Source: Pythium myriotylum (taxonomy: Eukaryota > Oomycota > Peronosporomycetes > Pythiales > Pythiaceae). Taken from it: 64,000 nucleotides of DNA. The stretch spans positions 1,612,001 through 1,676,000 of the forward strand of contig JALJCQ010000009.1 in NCBI GenBank assembly GCA_023091665.1, written 5' to 3'. Under the pieces are notes generated by a model. That model saw nothing but the letters and a program-made list of their open reading frames with translations, was not told the origin of the DNA and did not search any database. A program made the translations under genes and the position numbers. How positions within the stretch are numbered: position 1 is the stretch's first letter; the number at the start of each line of letters is the position of its first letter. Shown here piece after piece: positions 20,066-27,933 of this stretch.

Positions 20066-21910
20066 ATGACACGACTCGTCACTGCCACGGTGTTCGCCCT
20101 CGCCCTCACCCTCGCCCTCTCCACCACGCCAACACATGCACTCAAGACCCAACCAGACATCCGAGCCGATACCAACCGAGACGGCGTCGTAGACGTCTCC
20201 GGCAACTCGGACGTCCACGCCAAGTACATCTGGTCGCAACACCGAGGAGCCATCTTCCTACCCAACATCGGTGACGCACTCGGCCGATGCAAGGACGTCG
20301 ACGCTCTCGGCAACGCGCTCACCAACCTCGAGCTCGCGGCGTGCAACGACGCATCCGGGAACACAGCCATCGCACCCGAGTACCTCGCTCCCATCCGCAC
20401 GCTCCCCATCAACGACGTCGGAGACGGTGCGTTCGGCCACGTCGCGACGTACCCGGAGCAGCACGCGTCCAATGTGCGCATCTTCTGGCAGGCGGACGGC
20501 CAGAACTGGACCTACGTGGACCCGGAGTTCCGCTTCAACGCCACGTCGTTGCGGAGCGGTCTCAAGCTCGGCATCGACTCGCGCCGCGTCGTCACGGACG
20601 CTGACCAGTGGGACGGAAGCGTCCTCGTGCGCTTCACCGTGTTCGACGGCAACGACACGGGCGTCGACGAGGTGGCCATGAAGGTGGCCCCCGTGCTCTT
20701 CCACCACCACCTCCAGGCCGTCGACACGCTGGTGACGCAGCTGTCCAACAACTCGGGCGAGGCTCAGAAGCGCTTCGTGTCGCAGCTCGACGCCGCACGA
20801 GCCAAGACCTCGGTCACCAAGCCGTTGCTCACGCTCCCAGACGACGACGTCTGGGTGCAGGACATCATGGAGCCCGGGTACAGCAGCATGCCAGGTCCCA
20901 ACGGCAAGCCGATCTCCATCCGCGTCATCGTCCGTACGGCGCAGAGCTCGCGCGAGGCCGGTCGTCAGGTGTTCACCAAGTTGCGTGGCAAAGGTATCGG
21001 CGGGTACCAACCGTCGGGCAAGGGCACCTTCGGCTTCCGCGAGATCAACTCGGGAGGCAACATCGAGACCATCCCGCCGTACGTGAGCAAGACGACCGGG
21101 AAGGCGTACCCCGTGGGCCGTATCGTGACGGGCAAGCACCACGACTTGCGCCCTGCGGCGGCACAACTCAAGTTCTACGAGAGCCAGGGACTGCAGAGTC
21201 CGCTGTTACTCGAGGCGGGTTGGCTGATTATCGGTCATGTGGATGAGTTCATGTCGTTTTTGCCTGCGAACAACTCGTTGGGTTTCACGATCTCGGTGGC
21301 GGATCCACTGATTGGTCTGGAGATTCTTCGCAACGCGAGTGCGGCAGGCTTTGGCAGTACGCGTTCGTACAGCGTTGGACCGAGCCCGGACGACTCACTT
21401 AGTGGTCAAAATGGCGATGTCTCTAACCAGACCATAGCGGATATTCTTGTGGATCCGACTACTTCGGCTGATGTACAAAAGTACGCGAGCCGTTTCATTC
21501 AAGCGAACCTGGACTTGATTCTCCAGGAGACTGGCCTCAACGAGTCGGACGTGATCCGTGTGCCGTCGTTGTTCGTGCAGAGCCGCGGTATCGGAGACAA
21601 CTTTTCCCCGGCCGACCCGCCTGGTTCTCCGCAGCACTGGACCATCCCGGCGCCTGGTGGAATGGTCTTAGCGGCCTACTACCCGGCTGCCATCAACGGG
21701 ATCGTGCTCGGTCGCTCCTACATCGCAGCCAAGGCGTTCGGCCCGGTCATCAACGGAGTCGACATCTTCCAAGACGCCGTCGCCAAGACGTACCAGCGCG
21801 CTGGCATGGATGCGCACTTTGTCGACGACTTCTATTCGCACCACTCGGGAGGCGGCGACGTGCACTGCGGCTCCAACACGTTCCGCGAGACCTCCGTCAA
21901 GTGGTGGTGA
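20066..21910 (+). CDS. Secreted peptidylarginine deiminase, copy A
   Basis: Single exon, 614 aa, with a signal peptide (residues 1-25, ending THA-L). PAD enzymes convert protein arginine to citrulline using calcium. The middle region has a calcium-loop-like DTNRDGVVD and RGAIFLPNIGD. The catalytic domain holds WVQDIMEPGYSSMP (Asp266), NSGGNIETIPPY, YPVGRIVTGKHHD, WLIIGHVDEFMSF (His391, Asp393) and the C-terminal VHCGSNT (Cys601), which correspond to Asp350, His471, Asp473 and Cys645 of human PAD4; the end KWW is also conserved. The N-terminal PAD domain of vertebrates is missing, as in microbial PADs. About 1.28 kb of this gene is virtually identical to copy B; the last third is not. Dr1 lies between the two copies. 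Confidence 0.93.
   Translation: MTRLVTATVFALALTLALSTTPTHALKTQPDIRADTNRDGVVDVSGNSDVHAKYIWSQHRGAIFLPNIGDALGRCKDVDALGNALTNLELAACNDASGNTAIAPEYLAPIRTLPINDVGDGAFGHVATYPEQHASNVRIFWQADGQNWTYVDPEFRFNATSLRSGLKLGIDSRRVVTDADQWDGSVLVRFTVFDGNDTGVDEVAMKVAPVLFHHHLQAVDTLVTQLSNNSGEAQKRFVSQLDAARAKTSVTKPLLTLPDDDVWVQDIMEPGYSSMPGPNGKPISIRVIVRTAQSSREAGRQVFTKLRGKGIGGYQPSGKGTFGFREINSGGNIETIPPYVSKTTGKAYPVGRIVTGKHHDLRPAAAQLKFYESQGLQSPLLLEAGWLIIGHVDEFMSFLPANNSLGFTISVADPLIGLEILRNASAAGFGSTRSYSVGPSPDDSLSGQNGDVSNQTIADILVDPTTSADVQKYASRFIQANLDLILQETGLNESDVIRVPSLFVQSRGIGDNFSPADPPGSPQHWTIPAPGGMVLAAYYPAAINGIVLGRSYIAAKAFGPVINGVDIFQDAVAKTYQRAGMDAHFVDDFYSHHSGGGDVHCGSNTFRETSVKWW
20100..21380 (+). repeat. Near-identical tract shared by PAD copies (copy A)
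   Basis: Matches 23511-24791 at a constant offset of 3,411 bases. One mismatch was seen by eye (20596 G versus 24007 A) up to about 21364; overlapping translations in several frames agree. Before 20100 the sequences differ, and after 21380 they diverge abruptly. Confidence 0.9.
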
Positions 21911-22171
21911 GTCTGCTCTCAGCGAGCGAGGCCAAGGTGGGATCGCGCACCCCACTGGAGAGCTGAGGACGTCATGGATATGCTGGGGGTGCGCCCCTTG
22001 CATGTGACAATGCATAGAATACATACTCATACTGTTTCTCTCCTATCTGCAACTACAGTACAATACCACTACTCAAACTGGGCTGGATATACGTTTCCCG
22101 CGTTTCCCAGAATAGACTGCTATTCCTCGCTTCCAAATAGTGCCCCTCCCCACTAGCCAACCGCCACGACG
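21911..22171. other. Intergenic region
   Basis: About 260 bases between PAD copy A and Dr1, with an AT-rich stretch near 22010-22090. No gene seen. Confidence 0.5.
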
Positions 22172-22814
22172 ATGGCGCTTCCACGAGGTGAGTCGGCGGC
22201 TGCGCGAGGGGCCTGCGCTGCGCTGACGCGGGCTCTGCAGTCGCGATCGAGAAGCTGCTGCGCGACGTCGTGCCCGAGCAGTTGGCGCTGAGCAAGGAGG
22301 CGGTAGACTGGGCCGCGGAGAGCGCCGCAGGTGCGGATATGGGTGTCGTTGGCCTCAGGAGTTGTCCAATTGACGTCGGCGCCTGTAGAGTTCGTGCGGC
22401 TGCTCGGCGAGCAAGCGAATGCGGTCGCGCAGGCCGGCGCCAAGAAAGAAAAGTACCGCGTGAGTGCGGACCACGTCACGCAGGCGCTGCAGGTGAGGTC
22501 GGGGGTTGCGCGAGCGCCGACTTCCGGCTGATGTGGATGATTGCAGGTGATGGAGATGACTCGGTACCGAGAAGAGACTGATGCAGAAGGACGGGGCCAG
22601 CAGAACACCGCAGAGGTGAGAGAGCAGTGTCGACGGACCTGTGCTTGCACAGAGAGGACTGACGCGGATTCTGATCGGACTGCAGAAGAAGAAGAAGCAG
22701 AAAGCCGCGTGCCGACGGGCAGCTCTACAGGGCGCGAGTCACGAAGAGCTCTTGGCTGAGCAGAACGCTCTCTTTCGAGAGGCGAGTACCAAGGCTGCGC
22801 GCCAGGGATGGTGA
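22172..22814 (+). CDS. DR1: Dr1 / NC2-beta transcription repressor (five short exons)
   Basis: Exons 22172-22187, 22241-22330, 22389-22492, 22547-22615 and 22686-22814 give 135 aa. NC2-beta pairs with NC2-alpha (DRAP1) through a histone fold, binds TBP on DNA and blocks TFIIA/TFIIB entry. The first exon has only 16 bases (MALPR plus one base) and joins to VAIEKLLRDVVPE, reproducing the family opening LPRAAINKMIKETLP; the fold continues with EFVRLLGEQAN and YRVSADHVTQALQ. The C-terminal part is a basic helix (KKKKQK), then HEELLAEQNALFREA and a terminal GW that parallels EEELLRQQQELF and the EW end of human Dr1. All four introns are 53-70 bases with GT-AG ends and phases agree. No single open frame longer than about 45 codons covers it, so it is easily missed. 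Confidence 0.88.
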
Positions 22815-23394
22815 CTATTGCAAAGACTGTGTTGAGCAGGAAGAGGTAGAATTTCCTGCTGTCAGAATTTCTTCGCCGCTGTTCTCATCCTTCCCTTGGC
22901 TTTCTCACCCCTGTTGAACCATTCTCGGTGCAACAGTAAAGTTGTGGAGCACATTCCACTCTGTCGCTGTGGAATGCAAATGTGCAGACGATTGTGTGGC
23001 CCAGATTATCAGTCAAGACCATCGCGTAAACAGAAGTTGCTGCCGACAAAGAGATGAACTCGTTGCAAGGAGAATGCGAGGGAAAGCCAACCGTAGTACG
23101 TTGCGTCCATTCCAGAGGGAAGACTCAGTCGCTGAGGCTCCCGCGCTCTGACTGAAAGTCAAGACATGCTAGGAAAATCCTGATCCAAACCGATGGGTCT
23201 AGCTTTGGAGCAGACTAATCGTTACCAGTTTCTGGTGGACAGCCTGTGCTTTCAAGCATGATCACTCGAATCATAAACCGTCTACTTCAATGGTGACAGC
23301 CCAACTATCAGACGCTCGTAGTGCAACCAGGTACCCTAGAGGGGTCCATCCAGCTCTTATCACACCCGGCATCACGCTACAGAAAATCACGCAC
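22815..23394. other. Intergenic region upstream of PAD copy B
   Basis: About 580 bases with no gene. It contains the presumed promoter of PAD copy B at its right end. A frame open from 23321 into the PAD gene lacks an ATG start and is judged leader. Confidence 0.5.
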
Positions 23395-23408
23395 TCACTC
23401 GCCGATTT
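23395..23408 (+). promoter_or_regulatory. Possible Inr/FPR core promoter of PAD copy B
   Basis: TCACTCGCCGATTT matches the oomycete Inr/FPR consensus at 12 of 14 positions and lies 54 bases before the ATG at 23462. If it is the true start site, the longer open frame reaching back to 23321 cannot be translated. Confidence 0.35.
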
Positions 23409-23461
23409 GCAAGATTCTACAGAAGCCTGAGTCGAAGTTCAACCCGATCGAATTGCTTCTC

Positions 23462-25333
23462 ATGAAGACCCCACGCCAGCTCTCCTTGACTGCGGTGCTC
23501 GCTCTCGCTCTCGCCCTCACCCTCGCCCTCTCCACCACGCCAACACATGCACTCAAGACCCAACCAGACATCCGAGCCGATACCAACCGAGACGGCGTCG
23601 TAGACGTCTCCGGCAACTCGGACGTCCACGCCAAGTACATCTGGTCGCAACACCGAGGAGCCATCTTCCTACCCAACATCGGTGACGCACTCGGCCGATG
23701 CAAGGACGTCGACGCTCTCGGCAACGCGCTCACCAACCTCGAGCTCGCGGCGTGCAACGACGCATCCGGGAACACAGCCATCGCACCCGAGTACCTCGCT
23801 CCCATCCGCACGCTCCCCATCAACGACGTCGGAGACGGTGCGTTCGGCCACGTCGCGACGTACCCGGAGCAGCACGCGTCCAATGTGCGCATCTTCTGGC
23901 AGGCGGACGGCCAGAACTGGACCTACGTGGACCCGGAGTTCCGCTTCAACGCCACGTCGTTGCGGAGCGGTCTCAAGCTCGGCATCGACTCGCGCCGCGT
24001 CGTCACAGACGCTGACCAGTGGGACGGAAGCGTCCTCGTGCGCTTCACCGTGTTCGACGGCAACGACACGGGCGTCGACGAGGTGGCCATGAAGGTGGCC
24101 CCCGTGCTCTTCCACCACCACCTCCAGGCCGTCGACACGCTGGTGACGCAGCTGTCCAACAACTCGGGCGAGGCTCAGAAGCGCTTCGTGTCGCAGCTCG
24201 ACGCCGCACGAGCCAAGACCTCGGTCACCAAGCCGTTGCTCACGCTCCCAGACGACGACGTCTGGGTGCAGGACATCATGGAGCCCGGGTACAGCAGCAT
24301 GCCAGGTCCCAACGGCAAGCCGATCTCCATCCGCGTCATCGTCCGTACGGCGCAGAGCTCGCGCGAGGCCGGTCGTCAGGTGTTCACCAAGTTGCGTGGC
24401 AAAGGTATCGGCGGGTACCAACCGTCGGGCAAGGGCACCTTCGGCTTCCGCGAGATCAACTCGGGAGGCAACATCGAGACCATCCCGCCGTACGTGAGCA
24501 AGACGACCGGGAAGGCGTACCCCGTGGGCCGTATCGTGACGGGCAAGCACCACGACTTGCGCCCTGCGGCGGCACAACTCAAGTTCTACGAGAGCCAGGG
24601 ACTGCAGAGTCCGCTGTTACTCGAGGCGGGTTGGCTGATTATCGGTCATGTGGATGAGTTCATGTCGTTTTTGCCTGCGAACAACTCGTTGGGTTTCACG
24701 ATCTCGGTGGCGGATCCACTGATTGGTCTGGAGATTCTTCGCAACGCGAGTGCGGCAGGCTTTGGCAGTACGCGTGCGTACAGCGTTGGTCCGAACCCAG
24801 ACCCAGAGTCCCAGTTTGGTAGCGACGACCGTGACAACTACACCATCGCAGACGTTCTCAATGACCCTGGAGTCTCCGAAGATGTCCAGAAATACGCTGA
24901 CAGATTCATCCAGGAGAACCTGGAGTTGATTCTTCGAGAGACAGGTCTCAGCGAATCGGATGTGGTGCGCATTCCATCTCTGTTTGTTAAAGCCGAACCG
25001 TTTACCCCAGACTTCGCCGATGGCTTTTCTCCTTTTGATCCCCCGGGTTCACCTGCTCATTACACAGTCCCAGAGCCTGGTGGCATGGTACTCGGCGCCT
25101 TTTATCCTGCTGCTATGAATGGCGTTGTCCTTGGACACTCGTACATTGCGGCAAATGCTTTCGGGCCTACGATCAACGGAACCGACATTTTCCAGCAAGC
25201 GGTTGCGCGTGCCTACAACCGTGCTGGGATGGATGCACACTTCATCGACGACTTTTATTCTCACCACGTTGGTGCAGGGGATGTGCACTGCGGCTCGAAC
25301 ACACTTCGCGAGACAGCGGTGAAGTGGTGGTGA
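23462..25333 (+). CDS. Secreted peptidylarginine deiminase, copy B
   Basis: Single exon, 623 aa, with its own signal peptide (KTPRQLSLTAVLALALALTL) followed by the same mature start ALKTQPDIR as copy A. The ATG at 23462 is chosen because it places the hydrophobic core at the N-terminus; the frame is open upstream but without a signal. Catalytic residues by alignment to PAD4 are Asp271, His396, Asp398 and Cys610 (VHCGSNT). From about residue 443 the sequence diverges from copy A and carries a small insertion (FTPDFADGF), while keeping the active-site Cys and the KWW end. Codon choice in the divergent third is more AT-rich than in the identical tract, which suggests that the two parts have different histories. 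Confidence 0.93.
   Translation: MKTPRQLSLTAVLALALALTLALSTTPTHALKTQPDIRADTNRDGVVDVSGNSDVHAKYIWSQHRGAIFLPNIGDALGRCKDVDALGNALTNLELAACNDASGNTAIAPEYLAPIRTLPINDVGDGAFGHVATYPEQHASNVRIFWQADGQNWTYVDPEFRFNATSLRSGLKLGIDSRRVVTDADQWDGSVLVRFTVFDGNDTGVDEVAMKVAPVLFHHHLQAVDTLVTQLSNNSGEAQKRFVSQLDAARAKTSVTKPLLTLPDDDVWVQDIMEPGYSSMPGPNGKPISIRVIVRTAQSSREAGRQVFTKLRGKGIGGYQPSGKGTFGFREINSGGNIETIPPYVSKTTGKAYPVGRIVTGKHHDLRPAAAQLKFYESQGLQSPLLLEAGWLIIGHVDEFMSFLPANNSLGFTISVADPLIGLEILRNASAAGFGSTRAYSVGPNPDPESQFGSDDRDNYTIADVLNDPGVSEDVQKYADRFIQENLELILRETGLSESDVVRIPSLFVKAEPFTPDFADGFSPFDPPGSPAHYTVPEPGGMVLGAFYPAAMNGVVLGHSYIAANAFGPTINGTDIFQQAVARAYNRAGMDAHFIDDFYSHHVGAGDVHCGSNTLRETAVKWW
23511..24791 (+). repeat. Near-identical tract shared by PAD copies (copy B)
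   Basis: Partner of 20100-21380. The tract covers the end of the signal peptide to just after RNASAAGFGSTR. Confidence 0.9.
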
Positions 25334-25449
25334 GGCACATGTTTGTAAGAGAGAAAAAGATGGGAGGGATACTTCATTTGATAGTTTCGAAGTGTCTTTT
25401 TGTGATAGAATGATACCAACAACACCTTCCATCATTACGCGTCATTATC

Positions 25450-27012
25450 TCACTCGCCAAACTCGGCAACGACCCCTCGGTGGTCGGACGCGTACACGGG
25501 GCTTCGAGCGTTCAGCATTCCAACGTCTCGTGGGAATAGCTTTGTATCTTCCGTCGGAGCCTGGCCAAGAATCTCACATTCGCGGACAGAGCCTTTCCCC
25601 CGATAGAGCACGAAGTCGATCCGCTTGGATGGATTGTCACTCGGGAACGTGAACTTGTGTGCTTGATCCAGTGGGTTAGTAGAGCGTGGCTCTGCTTCCT
25701 TGTGCTTCTCAAGCCATGCATCTGTGAGATCAGTGCGTACGTCATCCAGGGAGGCCTCGCCCCGTAAAAACTTAATCCCACGCGATTGCGGCTCTGCGTT
25801 GAGGTCACCTAATAGCACTTGCGTGACACCTTTGCCTTGCTTCATGTATTCCCATATCTCCACCATCGTCTTCTCTCGTGACCGTTCACTAAGCGATAAG
25901 TGGGTAACATATACGTCGATCCAGCCCCACGACGGGTGGTCAACGACAGCGTGGAGACACAGACGCTGGTGTGAGTCATTCGGGTCATTAGGGTCACGAC
26001 TCAGCAGTAGGTAGTCGGTGTGGACGATTGGGAACTTGGACAGAATAGCTGGACCTTCCTCAATGCGTTCAAACGGCGAGCGGTCGTTGATGTAACTCAT
26101 CGCAGCTTGATAGACATACTGATACCCAGGCAACCGTTCTATGAGGTGCTGGATCTGGGCGTGCTGGCCCTTGTCCCCGAAGACTCCATCGTAGCGCACC
26201 TCCTGGAATCCGATGATATCTGCCCGTGCGTCCCGAACGAATCGGACAAGGTGGTCGATGCGCTTCGAGTATTGGTCCCATCGCCGAGCGGAGCCGTAGA
26301 CATCTCGCGAGGGGTTCGTGTTCCACACATTGTAGGAGAGAATTCGAGGATGTGGCGACACGGCCGAGCATTCCCCTTGGTTGGCGGCCGAGCACTCTCC
26401 GCTGTCGTGTGCGGCTTTATGTAATGGAGCGAACGTGTGCTGGAAGAGGTTGTGGGCTCCCTCTCGATCCCACGCGACGACGATGCGGTGGCGCAGATTG
26501 AAGTTGGCGTCGTCGAGCGTCAGGTAGAAGTTGATGCCGAGCGAGACGTGGCTCTTGAACTGCCTTGCCTGGCGCTTGAGCGTCGTGTACTGGTGGACGA
26601 CGACCATCTCGGACTCGCCGTTGTCTCCGGTGGTCGCGAGCGGCAGCACGACGGCGCGCGCGAGCGTCGCGGCGGGAGAGACGGCCGCGAGCGCGCGCTT
26701 CTTGATCTGCTCGAGCGCAAAGTCGAGCGCGCGACGCACCGCGACGTCAGCCTGCGCGGCCTCGGCCTCGAGCTCGGTCGGCCGGAGCAGCACGCTGCCG
26801 TAGAGGAGCGTGTTGGGGGAGCGCGCCGCGGCGAAGAGGTCCACGGGCGCGAAGCTCTGCGGCTTGAGGTGGATGCCGCCGGGCCGCGAGGAGAGGTACT
26901 CGCCCGTGAAGAGCGGCCGCGACGGCAGCGGCGGCCAGTAGTCCCAGCGCGGCAGGCTCGTCGACGGAGCCACGGCCGCGGCGAGCAGCAGCGCCACGGC
27001 GGAGAGGCGCAT
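25450..27012 (-). CDS. Secreted endonuclease/exonuclease/phosphatase (EEP) family protein
   Basis: Single exon, 520 aa. A signal peptide (RLSAVALLLAAAVAPSTS) is followed by an N-terminal domain of about 220 residues unlike known catalytic domains, then an EEP/DNase I-like fold: SYNVWN, GFQEVRYD (metal-binding Glu), the His-containing YVTHLSLSERSR, LLGDLNAEP (Asp and Asn of the active site), RIDFVLYRG and the final catalytic SDHRGVVAEF. EEP enzymes cleave phosphodiester or phosphomonoester bonds; the substrate here could be nucleic acid or a phospholipid/sphingolipid. All key residues are present, so activity is likely. The secretion signal suggests action outside the cell or in the secretory pathway. 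It converges on PAD copy B with a 116-base gap. Confidence 0.85.
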   Translation of the reverse strand: MRLSAVALLLAAAVAPSTSLPRWDYWPPLPSRPLFTGEYLSSRPGGIHLKPQSFAPVDLFAAARSPNTLLYGSVLLRPTELEAEAAQADVAVRRALDFALEQIKKRALAAVSPAATLARAVVLPLATTGDNGESEMVVVHQYTTLKRQARQFKSHVSLGINFYLTLDDANFNLRHRIVVAWDREGAHNLFQHTFAPLHKAAHDSGECSAANQGECSAVSPHPRILSYNVWNTNPSRDVYGSARRWDQYSKRIDHLVRFVRDARADIIGFQEVRYDGVFGDKGQHAQIQHLIERLPGYQYVYQAAMSYINDRSPFERIEEGPAILSKFPIVHTDYLLLSRDPNDPNDSHQRLCLHAVVDHPSWGWIDVYVTHLSLSERSREKTMVEIWEYMKQGKGVTQVLLGDLNAEPQSRGIKFLRGEASLDDVRTDLTDAWLEKHKEAEPRSTNPLDQAHKFTFPSDNPSKRIDFVLYRGKGSVRECEILGQAPTEDTKLFPRDVGMLNARSPVYASDHRGVVAEFGE

Positions 27013-27933
27013 CTTGTCAACTGCCCAAAATTATCCACACGCGATCCGCCCAAAATTACAGGGAAGTGTGGTCCACACACAGTGGGCGTTGCAAAAGTTG
27101 AGCCAGGCCAAGAGAGAGAGAGAGGCAGCTGCGCAAGAGGGGTGTTTTTTTTTTTAGGTTTTTTTTTTTCGTGGGAACAGAGACAGATCGCGACGGCAAG
27201 GCGGGGCTGAAAATTCCTTTCGTATGGGGTTTGACGAGGCGTCGTTTTTTTTTTTTTCTTGATGAATTTTCTGGAAGCTGCTCGGCCGTGGCTCTCTGGA
27301 GTGAGTCTGTGACAGTGGCCACAAACAAAAAAAGCCGAAACACAAAAACCTAAACAAACCGACAGAAAACGGTGGCTGTTGGACCAAGCGGGCGTAACTC
27401 GACCGACCAGAACGTCGGTGTGACAAATCCTGACAAATGATCCCTTGAGTCAGAGGCGCTGAAGCGTGCGTTCGGACCGCATCTACTGCTTTAGTACGTC
27501 ATCTTCCTGGGTGGTTTTGACCAATCGCCAGTTCGCTTGCACCTGTCCAGCCCCTGTCCTGTGTCTTATGATCCCATTCAAAGATACGTTTATATTACGT
27601 ATAAAAGGTTCTTGACTCAAGCCTAGCAAGAGGACCCTTCCAGCTGAGTTCGGATCCATGCGCTTTGCGAGGTCGTCTGAGTCTCCCGACGCGGGTAGGG
27701 CTAACCAGATCCTCGCGTTCTTGTGTGCGAGCAGACGACGCCCACTGACTCGGGCGCTGGCGGCAGCGGGGTAGCGCCGGGGCGGCGTGCATCCGGTTTC
27801 CTCTTCCCTTCGCCGTGGTTATTCTCCATCCACCTGCTGGACCATCCCGACCGCCTCGCTCGGTAGAGTCGCGTCGCCGCCGCGTTCTCTCTCTCTCTCT
27901 CTCCAGGCCGAGCAGATCGGATCCCGAGCGACC
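27013..27933. other. Shared divergent promoter region
   Basis: About 920 bases between two divergent genes for secreted proteins. It holds T-rich runs around 27146-27172 and 27244-27260 and a (CT)n tract at 27887-27903 just before the expansin-like start, a common oomycete 5' leader feature. No gene recognised; the many Arg-rich frames look like shadows. Confidence 0.55.

Noticed and set aside
20258..21166. 302-codon antisense frames in both PAD genes (also 23669-24577)
   Set aside because: They are conserved only because the DNA tract is nearly identical; no ATG context or domain supports translation.
23321..23461. 47 extra N-terminal codons for PAD copy B
   Set aside because: They would bury the signal peptide, lack an ATG start and cover the likely core promoter; copy A has no counterpart.
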